Shown piece after piece: positions 57,353-64,000 of a stretch of DNA of 64,000 nt. How positions within the stretch are numbered: the stretch's first letter is position 1; each line of letters starts with the position of its first letter. The DNA comes from Streptomyces sp. NBS 14/10 (GTDB taxonomy: Bacteria > Actinomycetota > Actinomycetes > Streptomycetales > Streptomycetaceae): contig NZ_NCSM01000070.1 in the NCBI RefSeq assembly GCF_002224125.1, forward strand, positions 44,295 through 108,294, given 5' to 3'. The notes under the pieces are model-generated. The model was given only the letters and a program-made list of their open reading frames with translations, was not told where the DNA came from and made no database searches. The position numbers were made by a program, and so were the translations under genes.

Positions 57353-59749
57353 ATGGTGGCCGGCTTCCACAGTTTCCATTGGCAAGGCTGCGAACTGCCC
57401 GACGCGGAACTGGAACAGGCGCATGACGAGCTGATGGCTCCGACCGAGGCGCAGGCGTACCTCCGCGCCTTCCGTACCCTGCTCCACAGCGGACACACCG
57501 TCGCCGCGGGCATCGCGCTCGACCACTTCCAGTACTCCGGGGCGCTGACCCGGTTCGGTGGCGAGAGCGCGGTCGAGCAGTACGGGCCGGACGTACTCGC
57601 CGTGGCCCGCGAGCTGCTCCGCCGGCCGCCGGCCCCCGAGGACGAGGACACCTCCGCGGGCGCCAACCACGCGAGCGCGCTGAACGCGATGATGAACCTC
57701 GCCGAAGCCGCCGACGTGGACCTCATCGCCGACGCCCTGGCCCTCACCACCAATGACAATGTGCGCTCCACCGCCTGTTCGGCCGCCGCCACCGCGCTGG
57801 CCGCGGCCGAGACGCCGAGCCCGCGGCTGGTCGCCGCACTCGGCGCCGTGGCGTTCGACGAAAGCCTCGACGTCGACATGAGGGAGCGTACGCAGGCCCT
57901 GCACGCGGTGTTCGAGGCGGACGACCCCGAGGCGACGGCCCTCCTGGTCCGCGCCACCGAGTCGGGCGAGCTCCGGCTGCAGATCCAAGGCGCCCTCGGG
58001 CTCACCACCAACGGCCGGTTCCATGACCACCGGGAACGTGTCGAGCGGCTGGCGGCCACCTGGCCGCAGGACGCGCCATACGAGGCGCGCCTGGTGCGGG
58101 AGGCGCTGACCGGTTTTCACAGCATCTACTGGCTCGGGGCCCGGCTGGACGACGATCCGGAGCTCGAGCGCGCCCACGCGGAGCTGATGTTTCCCACCGG
58201 CAGCGAGGACGCCTACCACCGCGCCTTCCGCACCCTGCTCCACAGCGGAAACCCGGTGGCCGCGGGCATCGCGCTCGACTACTTCGAGAGCTGGCAGGGG
58301 CTGGGCCACTTCCTGAACTCGAACGAGATCGAGGCGTACGCACCCGAGGTGGTCGCTCGGGCCTGGGAGGTGTTGGGCGATCCACCGTCGCCACCCGAGC
58401 TGAGTCCGCGTACCGGCGAGGCCGCCAACCACATCAGCGCGCTGAACGCGATCGGCGCCCGGTGGCCGCAACCATCGGACGCGAGGCGGATCGCCGAGGT
58501 GCTGGAGCGGGCCACCAGCGACGGGGTGCGCGACAAGGCGCTCTGGGTCGCGTACGGAGTGCTGGACACGGATGACGCGGATGACGTGGATGACACGGAC
58601 GAAGCAGACGACGGCGCGGCCGGGACGACGCCGGACGACCGTACGGCCGAGGTGGCCGAGGCGGCCGAGGCGGCCGAGGCGGCCGAGGCGGCCGACGGAC
58701 CCGATCGTGAACGACTTGTCGACCTCGTCAGCCGCTTCGTGTTCGATCCGTCCCTGTCCGGCCACCACGACATCGCACTCCGCGTGCTGGGCGACGCGCT
58801 GGGCCCCGAGGCCAACCCGCTGCTGCTGCGGGCCCTGGCCGGCGACGACTGGGACATCCACGTCCAGGCGGCCTGGTGGCTGTCCCGCCCGAAGCGCATC
58901 GACGAGCACCGTGAACTGCTCGAAGAGGCGGTGGAGGGCTGGCCGGTCGAGATCATGTCCTCGGCACACGACGCCGATCTGGTCCGCAGGGCGGTGTTGG
59001 GGGGCATGCACAGCATCCACTGGGAAGACCACCGGCTCGCCGACCCCGACCTCCACCGCGCACACCGCGAACTGCGGGCGCCCAGCGACGAGGAGACGTA
59101 CCACCGCGCGCTCCGCACACTGCTCGACAGCGGCCAGGAGGTGGCCGTGGGCATCGCGCTGGATCACTGGTACCACGACAAGGGCCTCGAAAGTCACTTC
59201 GGCGAGCAGGCACGCTCGGTCGACGCGCCGCAGGTGCTGGCCCGCGCCCGCGAGGCGCTGCGCCATCCCCCGGCACCGGCCGGTGCCGGCCACCTGAGCG
59301 CGTTGGACGCGCTGCGCGTGGGGCGCTCGTGGGAGCCGGGCGACGCGGCGCTGCTCGCGGGTGTCCTACGGCAGGCCGACGACCCCGAGGTGCGCGGCTG
59401 TGCCCTGTACACGGTCAGCGGGTTCCTCTACGAAACGAACACGGCGGACAAGGAGTTGATCAGCACCCTCGGGGCCCTCGCCCGTGACGGCAGCCTTCCT
59501 GTATCGCAGCGCACCCACGCGCTGGGATCGCTGCGGGATGCCCCGGGCGACGCGGCGACCGAGGAGTTGGTGCGCGCCACCGGGTGCGAGGAACTGGAGG
59601 TGCAGGCCGCGGCCGCCCTGGGCCTCACCGACGAGCCTCGGCTGGCGGACCACCGGACCCTGCTCACCCAACTCGCCGCCTCGTGGCCGACGGAGGGGGC
59701 GCCCTGGGTCGCCGGTCTCGTACGCGAGAGCCTTGAGGCACGGGACTGA
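57353..59749 (+). CDS. Large helical-repeat protein with three homologous units
   Basis: 798 residues from ATG 57353 with AAGGAG nine bases upstream; the earlier GTG 57326 lacks a site. The protein is a threefold internal repeat starting at residues 4, 254 and 551. Each unit begins G(F/M)HS(F/I)(H/Y)W, then L..AH.EL..P....Y.RA.RTLL.SG..VA.GIALD, and ends with HEAT-like helices such as LLVRATESGELRLQIQGALGLT. The second unit contains an acidic and AEAAEAAEAA insert. No catalytic motif is seen. Its role is unknown; facing a SUKH gene suggests a protein-interaction or immunity setting. Confidence 0.82.
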   Translation: MVAGFHSFHWQGCELPDAELEQAHDELMAPTEAQAYLRAFRTLLHSGHTVAAGIALDHFQYSGALTRFGGESAVEQYGPDVLAVARELLRRPPAPEDEDTSAGANHASALNAMMNLAEAADVDLIADALALTTNDNVRSTACSAAATALAAAETPSPRLVAALGAVAFDESLDVDMRERTQALHAVFEADDPEATALLVRATESGELRLQIQGALGLTTNGRFHDHRERVERLAATWPQDAPYEARLVREALTGFHSIYWLGARLDDDPELERAHAELMFPTGSEDAYHRAFRTLLHSGNPVAAGIALDYFESWQGLGHFLNSNEIEAYAPEVVARAWEVLGDPPSPPELSPRTGEAANHISALNAIGARWPQPSDARRIAEVLERATSDGVRDKALWVAYGVLDTDDADDVDDTDEADDGAAGTTPDDRTAEVAEAAEAAEAAEAADGPDRERLVDLVSRFVFDPSLSGHHDIALRVLGDALGPEANPLLLRALAGDDWDIHVQAAWWLSRPKRIDEHRELLEEAVEGWPVEIMSSAHDADLVRRAVLGGMHSIHWEDHRLADPDLHRAHRELRAPSDEETYHRALRTLLDSGQEVAVGIALDHWYHDKGLESHFGEQARSVDAPQVLARAREALRHPPAPAGAGHLSALDALRVGRSWEPGDAALLAGVLRQADDPEVRGCALYTVSGFLYETNTADKELISTLGALARDGSLPVSQRTHALGSLRDAPGDAATEELVRATGCEELEVQAAAALGLTDEPRLADHRTLLTQLAASWPTEGAPWVAGLVRESLEARD

Positions 59750-59847
59750 GCGGGACTCACTCGAGGCTGACACGGGCCTGACGCGCCACTCAGCGGGACC
59801 GGGTCCCGGGCCTGGTCAATGGGAAGACCGAGCCCGGGTCACAGCTG

Positions 59848-59889
59848 TTGCTACCCATCGCACCCGCCCCTATGGTGGGAGCGCTCCCA
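59848..59889 (+). promoter_or_regulatory. CebR-box-controlled promoter
   Basis: TTGCTA (59848-59853), 17 bases and TATGGT (59871-59876) make a promoter. TGGGAGCGCTCCCA at 59876-59889 overlaps the -10 end and start point. That perfect 14-bp palindrome is the known consensus operator of CebR, the cellobiose-responsive LacI-type repressor of Streptomyces cellulase genes. Confidence 0.85.
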
Positions 59890-59923
59890 CAGTCAGAACA
59901 CGCCCTCTCAGGGAGGTCCCCAC

Positions 59924-61192
59924 ATGCGCTTTCAGCGATTACGGCCACGGATGTGGGCACCCGCGGTCCTCGTGGCCGTCGCGAGCCTGACGGCCACCAC
60001 CCTCACCACCCAGGCAGGCGCCACCGGCAACCCCGGGACGTCCGCGACACGCATCGCCCCCGGTGTCGAGGACGACGGCGCCGACTGCGCCGTACAAGAC
60101 CCGGGCTCTTTGACCGCCAACTCCAAGCTCCCCGACCCCTTCACACGGCTCAACGGGACACGCATCACCACCAAGTCCGACTGGCGGTGCAGACGAGCCG
60201 AGATCAAGAAGCTGGCGGAGAAATACGTCTACGGCGAGAAACACGCGAAGCCCGCCAGTGTCACCGGGACGGTCTCGAACACTAACATCACGGTGAACGT
60301 GTCGGACCAGGGCAAGAGCTCCAGTTTCTCCGCCAAGGTCGAACTGCCCAGTGGTTCCGGCCCCTTCCCGGCCGTCGTGGTCGTGGGCGGATTCGGCGCG
60401 GACACCACCACCATCAAGGCCTCCGGCGCCGCCGTCATCAGCTACGACCCCCTCGCGGTCGGCCGCGAAGGCACGCCACGGAACAACAAGCAGGGCGCGT
60501 ACTACAGCGTCTACGGCTCACAGAGCAGCACCGGAGTACTCATGGCCTGGGCCTGGGGGGTGAGCCGCATCATCGACGTCATCGAGCAGTCGGGCGGCAA
60601 CATCCTCAAGGCGGACGCGATGGGCGTCACGGGTTGCTCGCGCTACGGCAAGGGTGCCTTCGCCATCGGCGCCTTCGACCAGCGGATCGCGCTGACCATG
60701 CCGATCGAGTCGGGCACCGCGGGGGCTCCCATCCTCCGCGGCATTCCCGGAGAGAGCGGTTCACAGCCCCTGAGCAGTGCCTACTCGGAACAGCCGTGGC
60801 TGGGCGACGCGTTCGGCTCCTTCACGGGCAACCCGGCAACACTGCCACTGGACACACACGAAATCGTGGCCATGGTGGCGCCGCGCGGGCTGTTCATCAT
60901 GGAGAACCCGCATATCGACTGGCTGGGCGCCAAGTCCGGCAGCGTGGCGGCGCTCGGCGGGGCTGAGGTCTACAAGGCCCTCGGCGCGGGCGCCAACATC
61001 ACGTACTGGTCCGACATCCAGGACGGCAACCACTGCGCCGTCAGGTCCGAGTGGAAGACCCCGTTGCAGCAGAACATCCAGAAGTTCCTGCTGAAGACGG
61101 GCAACGCCGCCGGCACGATCAGGATCTCGAGCAAGAAGCCGGGCAACCTCTCCGAATGGCGAACCTGGACGACTCCGACCCTCGCCGATTAG
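59924..61192 (+). CDS. Secreted CE15 glucuronoyl methylesterase
   Basis: 422 residues from ATG 59924 with GGGAGG upstream. A signal peptide ends near residue 34 (QAGATG). The alpha/beta hydrolase has the CE15 hallmark GVTGCSRYGKGAFAIGAFDQRI with nucleophile Ser239, acid Glu262 in MPIESGTAGAP and His370 in DGNHCAV. Such enzymes cut ester bonds between lignin alcohols and 4-O-methylglucuronic acid of xylan, freeing hemicellulose. The CebR operator ties it to cellulose use. No carbohydrate-binding module is attached. A good terminator follows. Confidence 0.92.
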   Translation: MRFQRLRPRMWAPAVLVAVASLTATTLTTQAGATGNPGTSATRIAPGVEDDGADCAVQDPGSLTANSKLPDPFTRLNGTRITTKSDWRCRRAEIKKLAEKYVYGEKHAKPASVTGTVSNTNITVNVSDQGKSSSFSAKVELPSGSGPFPAVVVVGGFGADTTTIKASGAAVISYDPLAVGREGTPRNNKQGAYYSVYGSQSSTGVLMAWAWGVSRIIDVIEQSGGNILKADAMGVTGCSRYGKGAFAIGAFDQRIALTMPIESGTAGAPILRGIPGESGSQPLSSAYSEQPWLGDAFGSFTGNPATLPLDTHEIVAMVAPRGLFIMENPHIDWLGAKSGSVAALGGAEVYKALGAGANITYWSDIQDGNHCAVRSEWKTPLQQNIQKFLLKTGNAAGTIRISSKKPGNLSEWRTWTTPTLAD

Positions 61193-61226
61193 CCCAGCGG
61201 CGAGTTACCCCAGAGGCGAGTGATCC

Positions 61227-61253
61227 GAGCGCCCCGGCTCCGTCGGGGCGCTC
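61227..61253. terminator. Bidirectional terminator hairpin
   Basis: GAGCGCCCCG (61227-61236) pairs perfectly with CGGGGCGCTC (61244-61253) around a 7-base loop. It lies between the esterase gene and the convergent hypothetical gene. Confidence 0.8.
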
Positions 61254-61267
61254 CGGCATCTCGGGCG

Positions 61268-62035
61268 CTACTCGGCCACGCCCGCAAAGCCGTAGTACAG
61301 CCCGTGCCCCGGGACCGGCAGCCCCACGGGCAACCGAACACCGGTCAGCTCGGGCACGGCGACGTCGTCCCATGACACGGTCGCGTCGACGAGGCGCCTG
61401 CGCAGGTCGATCGAGCTCACCTTGGCGCCGTCCACGTACGTGGTGAGTGTGGGGGCGCTGCTGAGCCCGGTCTCCAGCGCGAACCACTCATCGCATGCCC
61501 AGCGGATCTCGTCGGCGTCGGACGCGACGATGGTCGTGCTGTACCGCACGCTTCCACTCCACGCGTCGTCCTCGAACACATAGACGCTGTACGCGGCCTC
61601 CGCCGCTGATTCACCGCTCACGCCGAGCAGCACAGCCAACTCGTCCAGTCCGGCCTCGGTGGCATGGCCGAGGGGACCGGCCGCGCGTATCCGTGCGTAC
61701 AGCTCCTCCGCCTCGATCTGCCGCCGCCTGATGGTGCCCTCGCCCTCCCCGTACTGCTCCATGACGTCGGGGTTCATGTCCAAGACGGCCTCCCAGTACG
61801 AGATCTGCTGGGCCAGGCGCCCGGTCAGCAGCGTCAGGGCCTCGATGTCATCCGGCCGTGCCTCCACCGCGGCGCGCAGCCAGCGCTCCTCCGGCCAGGT
61901 TTGATCAGCGTCGCCTGGAGCTCGCGGTTCCGATGCCGTCAGGCACAACAGTCGCCCCAGCTCCAGCGCGGCGTGGGCATCGCCTGCCAGCGCGGTGGTC
62001 CGCAGCCGTGTGATCGTTTCCGCAGTGATCGCCAT
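61268..62035 (-). CDS. Hypothetical protein with N-terminal helical repeat
   Basis: 255 residues from ATG 62035. The first 70 residues resemble TPR/Sel1-type helices (ITRLRTTALAGDAHAALELGRLLCL...WPEERWLRAAVEARPDDIEALTLLTGRLAQQ). The second half is a predicted alpha/beta domain (YSVYVFEDDAWSGSVRYSTTIVASDADEIRWACDEWFALETG) ending in a hydrophobic GLYYGFAGVAE. No family is recognised. It sits among other uncharacterised proteins in the right-hand island and diverges from the next gene by 50 bases. Confidence 0.72.
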   Translation of the reverse strand: MAITAETITRLRTTALAGDAHAALELGRLLCLTASEPRAPGDADQTWPEERWLRAAVEARPDDIEALTLLTGRLAQQISYWEAVLDMNPDVMEQYGEGEGTIRRRQIEAEELYARIRAAGPLGHATEAGLDELAVLLGVSGESAAEAAYSVYVFEDDAWSGSVRYSTTIVASDADEIRWACDEWFALETGLSSAPTLTTYVDGAKVSSIDLRRRLVDATVSWDDVAVPELTGVRLPVGLPVPGHGLYYGFAGVAE

Positions 62036-62085
62036 GCTCTGACGCTACCGGGGGCGAAGCGATCTCCGGCTGGCAGGATGAACCC

Positions 62086-62661
62086 ATGGCGAAGCCTCAA
62101 CCGATCAACTACGTACGGGTTGCTGAAGTCCTCACCGAACTCGGCATGATCACTCAGGAGACGGCTCAAAGCGTCATGGACGACTTCGGCGACCTCGCGT
62201 ACATGTCCATGAAATCAGTCGATGAGATACCCGGCTCGCTCACGGAGTTCGGCGTGGCCGTATCCATCCACGCCGATGACGTCGACTTCGCCGACCAGCA
62301 CTACGAATGGCTCCTGGGAGAAGCCGCGGCCCTCACCGGAGGAAGGGTCACCGTCGACAACTTCCGCTTCGACAAGGAAGACCCGGACGACGAGGACGCC
62401 GGCCTCGGGACGATGTACTTCGAGCGCAACGGCAAGGAGCTCTCCTTCGACGTGGAACAGGAGTCGAACGACTACCTCGACATGGGCGCGGCCCAGGCCG
62501 CCATCGAAGCGCTCAGCCCCGACGACGACCCCCGAACCTTCCGCTGCGTCGACAGCGGCCCCTACACCATCGGACGCGACGATGTCATGCTCCTGGCCAC
62601 TGCCGAGCAGCGCGAAGGGCTCTTCCAGCACCTCGGCATCACGTTCCGCGAACCGTGGTGA
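62086..62661 (+). CDS. Hypothetical acidic protein
   Basis: 191 residues from ATG 62086. It is acidic, with no signal peptide or membrane helix. Sequence suggests a mixed alpha/beta fold: INYVRVAEVLTELGMI, FGVAVSIHADDVDFADQHYEWLLGEAAALTGGRV, GTMYFERNGKELSFDVEQESNDYLDM and FRCVDSGPYTIGRDDVMLLATAEQREGLFQHLGITF. The size and acidity are like polymorphic-toxin immunity proteins, but no toxin gene is adjacent and I do not recognise the family. Confidence 0.7.
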   Translation: MAKPQPINYVRVAEVLTELGMITQETAQSVMDDFGDLAYMSMKSVDEIPGSLTEFGVAVSIHADDVDFADQHYEWLLGEAAALTGGRVTVDNFRFDKEDPDDEDAGLGTMYFERNGKELSFDVEQESNDYLDMGAAQAAIEALSPDDDPRTFRCVDSGPYTIGRDDVMLLATAEQREGLFQHLGITFREPW

Positions 62662-62753
62662 GATGACTACCGGATTGACCGTCCGTGTCCGCCTGCGCGG
62701 GGGCCGTTGGTCGCGCATGGCCGACACCGTGGGAACGCGGTTACTGTGCGCAG

Positions 62754-63515
62754 ATGTCGTACCGACTCGACGCTGTCATAGGCGACTTCGACCGCTTGCG
62801 AAGCTGGGCCGAAGGAGTGACGGAGGCGGTGGTTGCCCCGCTCGCGCAACGTTTGGGCCTGATGCCACTGCCCACCGCGCTCCGCAGTGATCTGCCGCGA
62901 ATCCCGAGTGCCCTCTCACAGGGCGGACCTGTGGCCCATGTGAAAGCGGACTTCTGGGGCGGCGACGGGCATCAGGCTGCTGCCTTGTGGCGGGCTGGTG
63001 TACAGGTATGGGGCCCAGTGCGGACGTCGGAATTCGACGGTCCGCGGGAGGACTGGCCAATCAACGCGGCACTCGCCCGGCTCGGCGTGGTGTCGGCCGG
63101 CCCCGGCGCGCCGGACTATCGCGACCTGTTCGTGGAAGTAGGCCTTGGCCAAGGACGGGACGAGGGCGACTGGCGCTGGGCCGCCCTGAAGGCGTACGAC
63201 GCGGCCGACTACGACGAGTGGTACGCGAGGGAGCAGGCCAAGCGTGAGTACGAGGCGCGTGCCGCAGCCGAGCGAGCCATTTACGAGCGGCTGCCCGGCA
63301 TCCCGGTGCCCCTCAACGGCAAGGAAATCATCGCCCTGCTCGGCATACCTCAGGGTCGCACGATAGGGGCGGCCATCCGCCACCTTCAGGAACTCCACGT
63401 CGACCGCGGCCCTCTGTCCCGTGAGGTGGCCGAAGCCGCACTGTGCGCCTGGGCAGCAGAGCGAGGCCTGCCGTCCTCAACGGAGGGTGAAGACACCGTC
63501 CCCACCGGTTCGTAA
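62754..63515 (+). CDS. Hypothetical protein with CCA-polymerase-like C-terminal helices
   Basis: 253 residues from ATG 62754; an earlier start at 62685 is less likely because MSYRLDAVIGDFDRLR is the usual opening of this streptomycete family. Residues 1-150 contain VAHVKADFWGGDGHQAAALWRAGVQVWGP and DGPREDWPINAALARLGV, recognisable but of unknown role. The last 60 residues, PVPLNGKEIIALLGIPQGRTIGAAIRHLQELHVDRGPLSREVAEAALCAWA, look like the C-terminal helical part of tRNA nucleotidyltransferases, joined by an Ala/Glu coiled stretch. The combination is worth noting. Confidence 0.72.
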   Translation: MSYRLDAVIGDFDRLRSWAEGVTEAVVAPLAQRLGLMPLPTALRSDLPRIPSALSQGGPVAHVKADFWGGDGHQAAALWRAGVQVWGPVRTSEFDGPREDWPINAALARLGVVSAGPGAPDYRDLFVEVGLGQGRDEGDWRWAALKAYDAADYDEWYAREQAKREYEARAAAERAIYERLPGIPVPLNGKEIIALLGIPQGRTIGAAIRHLQELHVDRGPLSREVAEAALCAWAAERGLPSSTEGEDTVPTGS

Positions 63516-63583
63516 CCCGGCTTCCGCGGACTGCTACCGCACCCAATAGTCATCAGGTCGGCCTCCTTATACCAGGTCCCTCA

Positions 63584-64000
63584 GGTGAGTCTGCGATGGC
63601 AGATGAGGGTGCAGGCGCTGCGAGGTCTCGATGCCCTTGCGGGCGGTGCGATGCCGGATGCCGCGTGGTCGTAACCATCGCCGTAGGTGGCCGTGGTCGT
63701 AGCCCTTGTCGCCGTGGACCGTGGACCGTGGAGCTTGGCCGGCCGTCGTCGGCGCGGTCCGCGACGGGAGCGGACGGGCGAAATGCCACGGACCAACGGT
63801 TCGAGGGCCTGGCTGTCGCGAAGGTTGGCGCCCGAGATACCCATGGACATGGGCAATCCGGTCCGCCCTTCGGCCACTCCATGAACCGACGGTGAGCGGT
63901 GGCACCGGACGGGCCGAACACCGGCGGGACCTGTGCCCGCGTACAGCCAGCGGTAGGGGCGGCTGGCCCGGTGTCCTGGTTCCTCGGCCCGGCGGGTGGC
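63584..64000 (-). pseudogene. Decayed IS5-family transposase
   Basis: Fragments of one DDE transposase can be read in order on the minus strand: CTRAQVPPVFGPSGATAHRRFMEW (near 63950-63875), a jump to TGLPMSMGISGANLRDSQALEPLVRGI and SRRGPRRRRPAKLHG, then a 14-base insertion made of two ggtccac copies that shifts the frame, HGDKGYDHGHLRRWLRPRGIRHRTARKGIETSQR, and a final jump to ACTLICHRRLT at 63584. The catalytic middle and the region after SQR are deleted. It cannot encode an active enzyme. The 5' end runs out of the window. Confidence 0.8.

Overview
The window is very GC-rich, has many GTG starts and tightly packed overlapping genes, and carries families typical of Streptomyces: an AfsR-like SARP giant, SigK/RskA, a DUF4331 protein, a DUF5925 AAA ATPase, many one-component regulators and a CebR-type operator. 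It is most simply read as a chromosomal segment of a Streptomyces or close relative. No rRNA, tRNA or CRISPR array was seen. Several decayed genes and mobile-element remnants suggest that the right half (about 34-64 kb) is accessory DNA.

Layout. 0-8 kb: the 3' end of a type ISP restriction/modification-like gene, a small conserved protein, then a probable SigK regulon: anti-sigma factor RskA and SigK (minus strand) diverging from a secreted DUF4331 protein, a TPR protein and a histidine-rich nickel/cobalt transporter. 8-9 kb: a secreted SGNH lipase. 9-20 kb: an envelope polysaccharide locus with a small repeat-tailed membrane protein, a CelD-like acetyltransferase, two family 2 glycosyltransferases, a polysaccharide deacetylase, a 1256-residue protein that fuses a flippase to a second polytopic membrane domain, a frameshifted small membrane gene and an exported glycoside hydrolase. 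20-23 kb: a DUF5925 AAA ATPase (probable CTG start), dimethylargininase, a GntR regulator and a double GNAT. 23-27 kb: tctABC tricarboxylate uptake genes with a response regulator but no sensor kinase. 27-32 kb: a small membrane protein, a degenerate GC repeat tract and an AfsR-like SARP preceded by three hairpins. 32-38 kb: a PrmC-like methyltransferase, an MFS transporter with a leaderless-type promoter, a MITE-like element, an ABC-2 exporter controlled by a divergent GbsR/MarR-type regulator, and a LacI regulator.

38.9-39.8 kb is a MmyB/XRE pseudogene interrupted by 339 bp of non-coding DNA. 39.8-49 kb holds one-component regulatory modules: a UvrA-like drug-resistance ATPase with TetR, TauE/SafE, an ECF41 sigma factor, Uma2, MarR with an SDR (perfect 22-bp operator), a VOC gene and a YafY gene that lost their 5' ends in one deletion, and ArsR. 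49-54 kb is a molybdenum hydroxylase operon (FAD subunit, fused FeS-Mo subunit, membrane ABM protein). 54-55.6 kb is an SDR/TetR pair that appears leaderless in both directions. 55.6-63.5 kb is a possible interaction/immunity-like island: a SUKH protein, a threefold HEAT-like protein, a CebR-controlled CE15 glucuronoyl esterase and three poorly characterised proteins. The window ends in a decayed IS5-family transposase.

The best leads for undescribed biology are the flippase-fusion polysaccharide locus, the SigK-DUF4331-TPR-nickel transporter module, the Mo-hydroxylase/ABM operon, the SUKH-HEAT pair, and the non-coding insertion inside the MmyB pseudogene. All functional statements are read from sequence alone.
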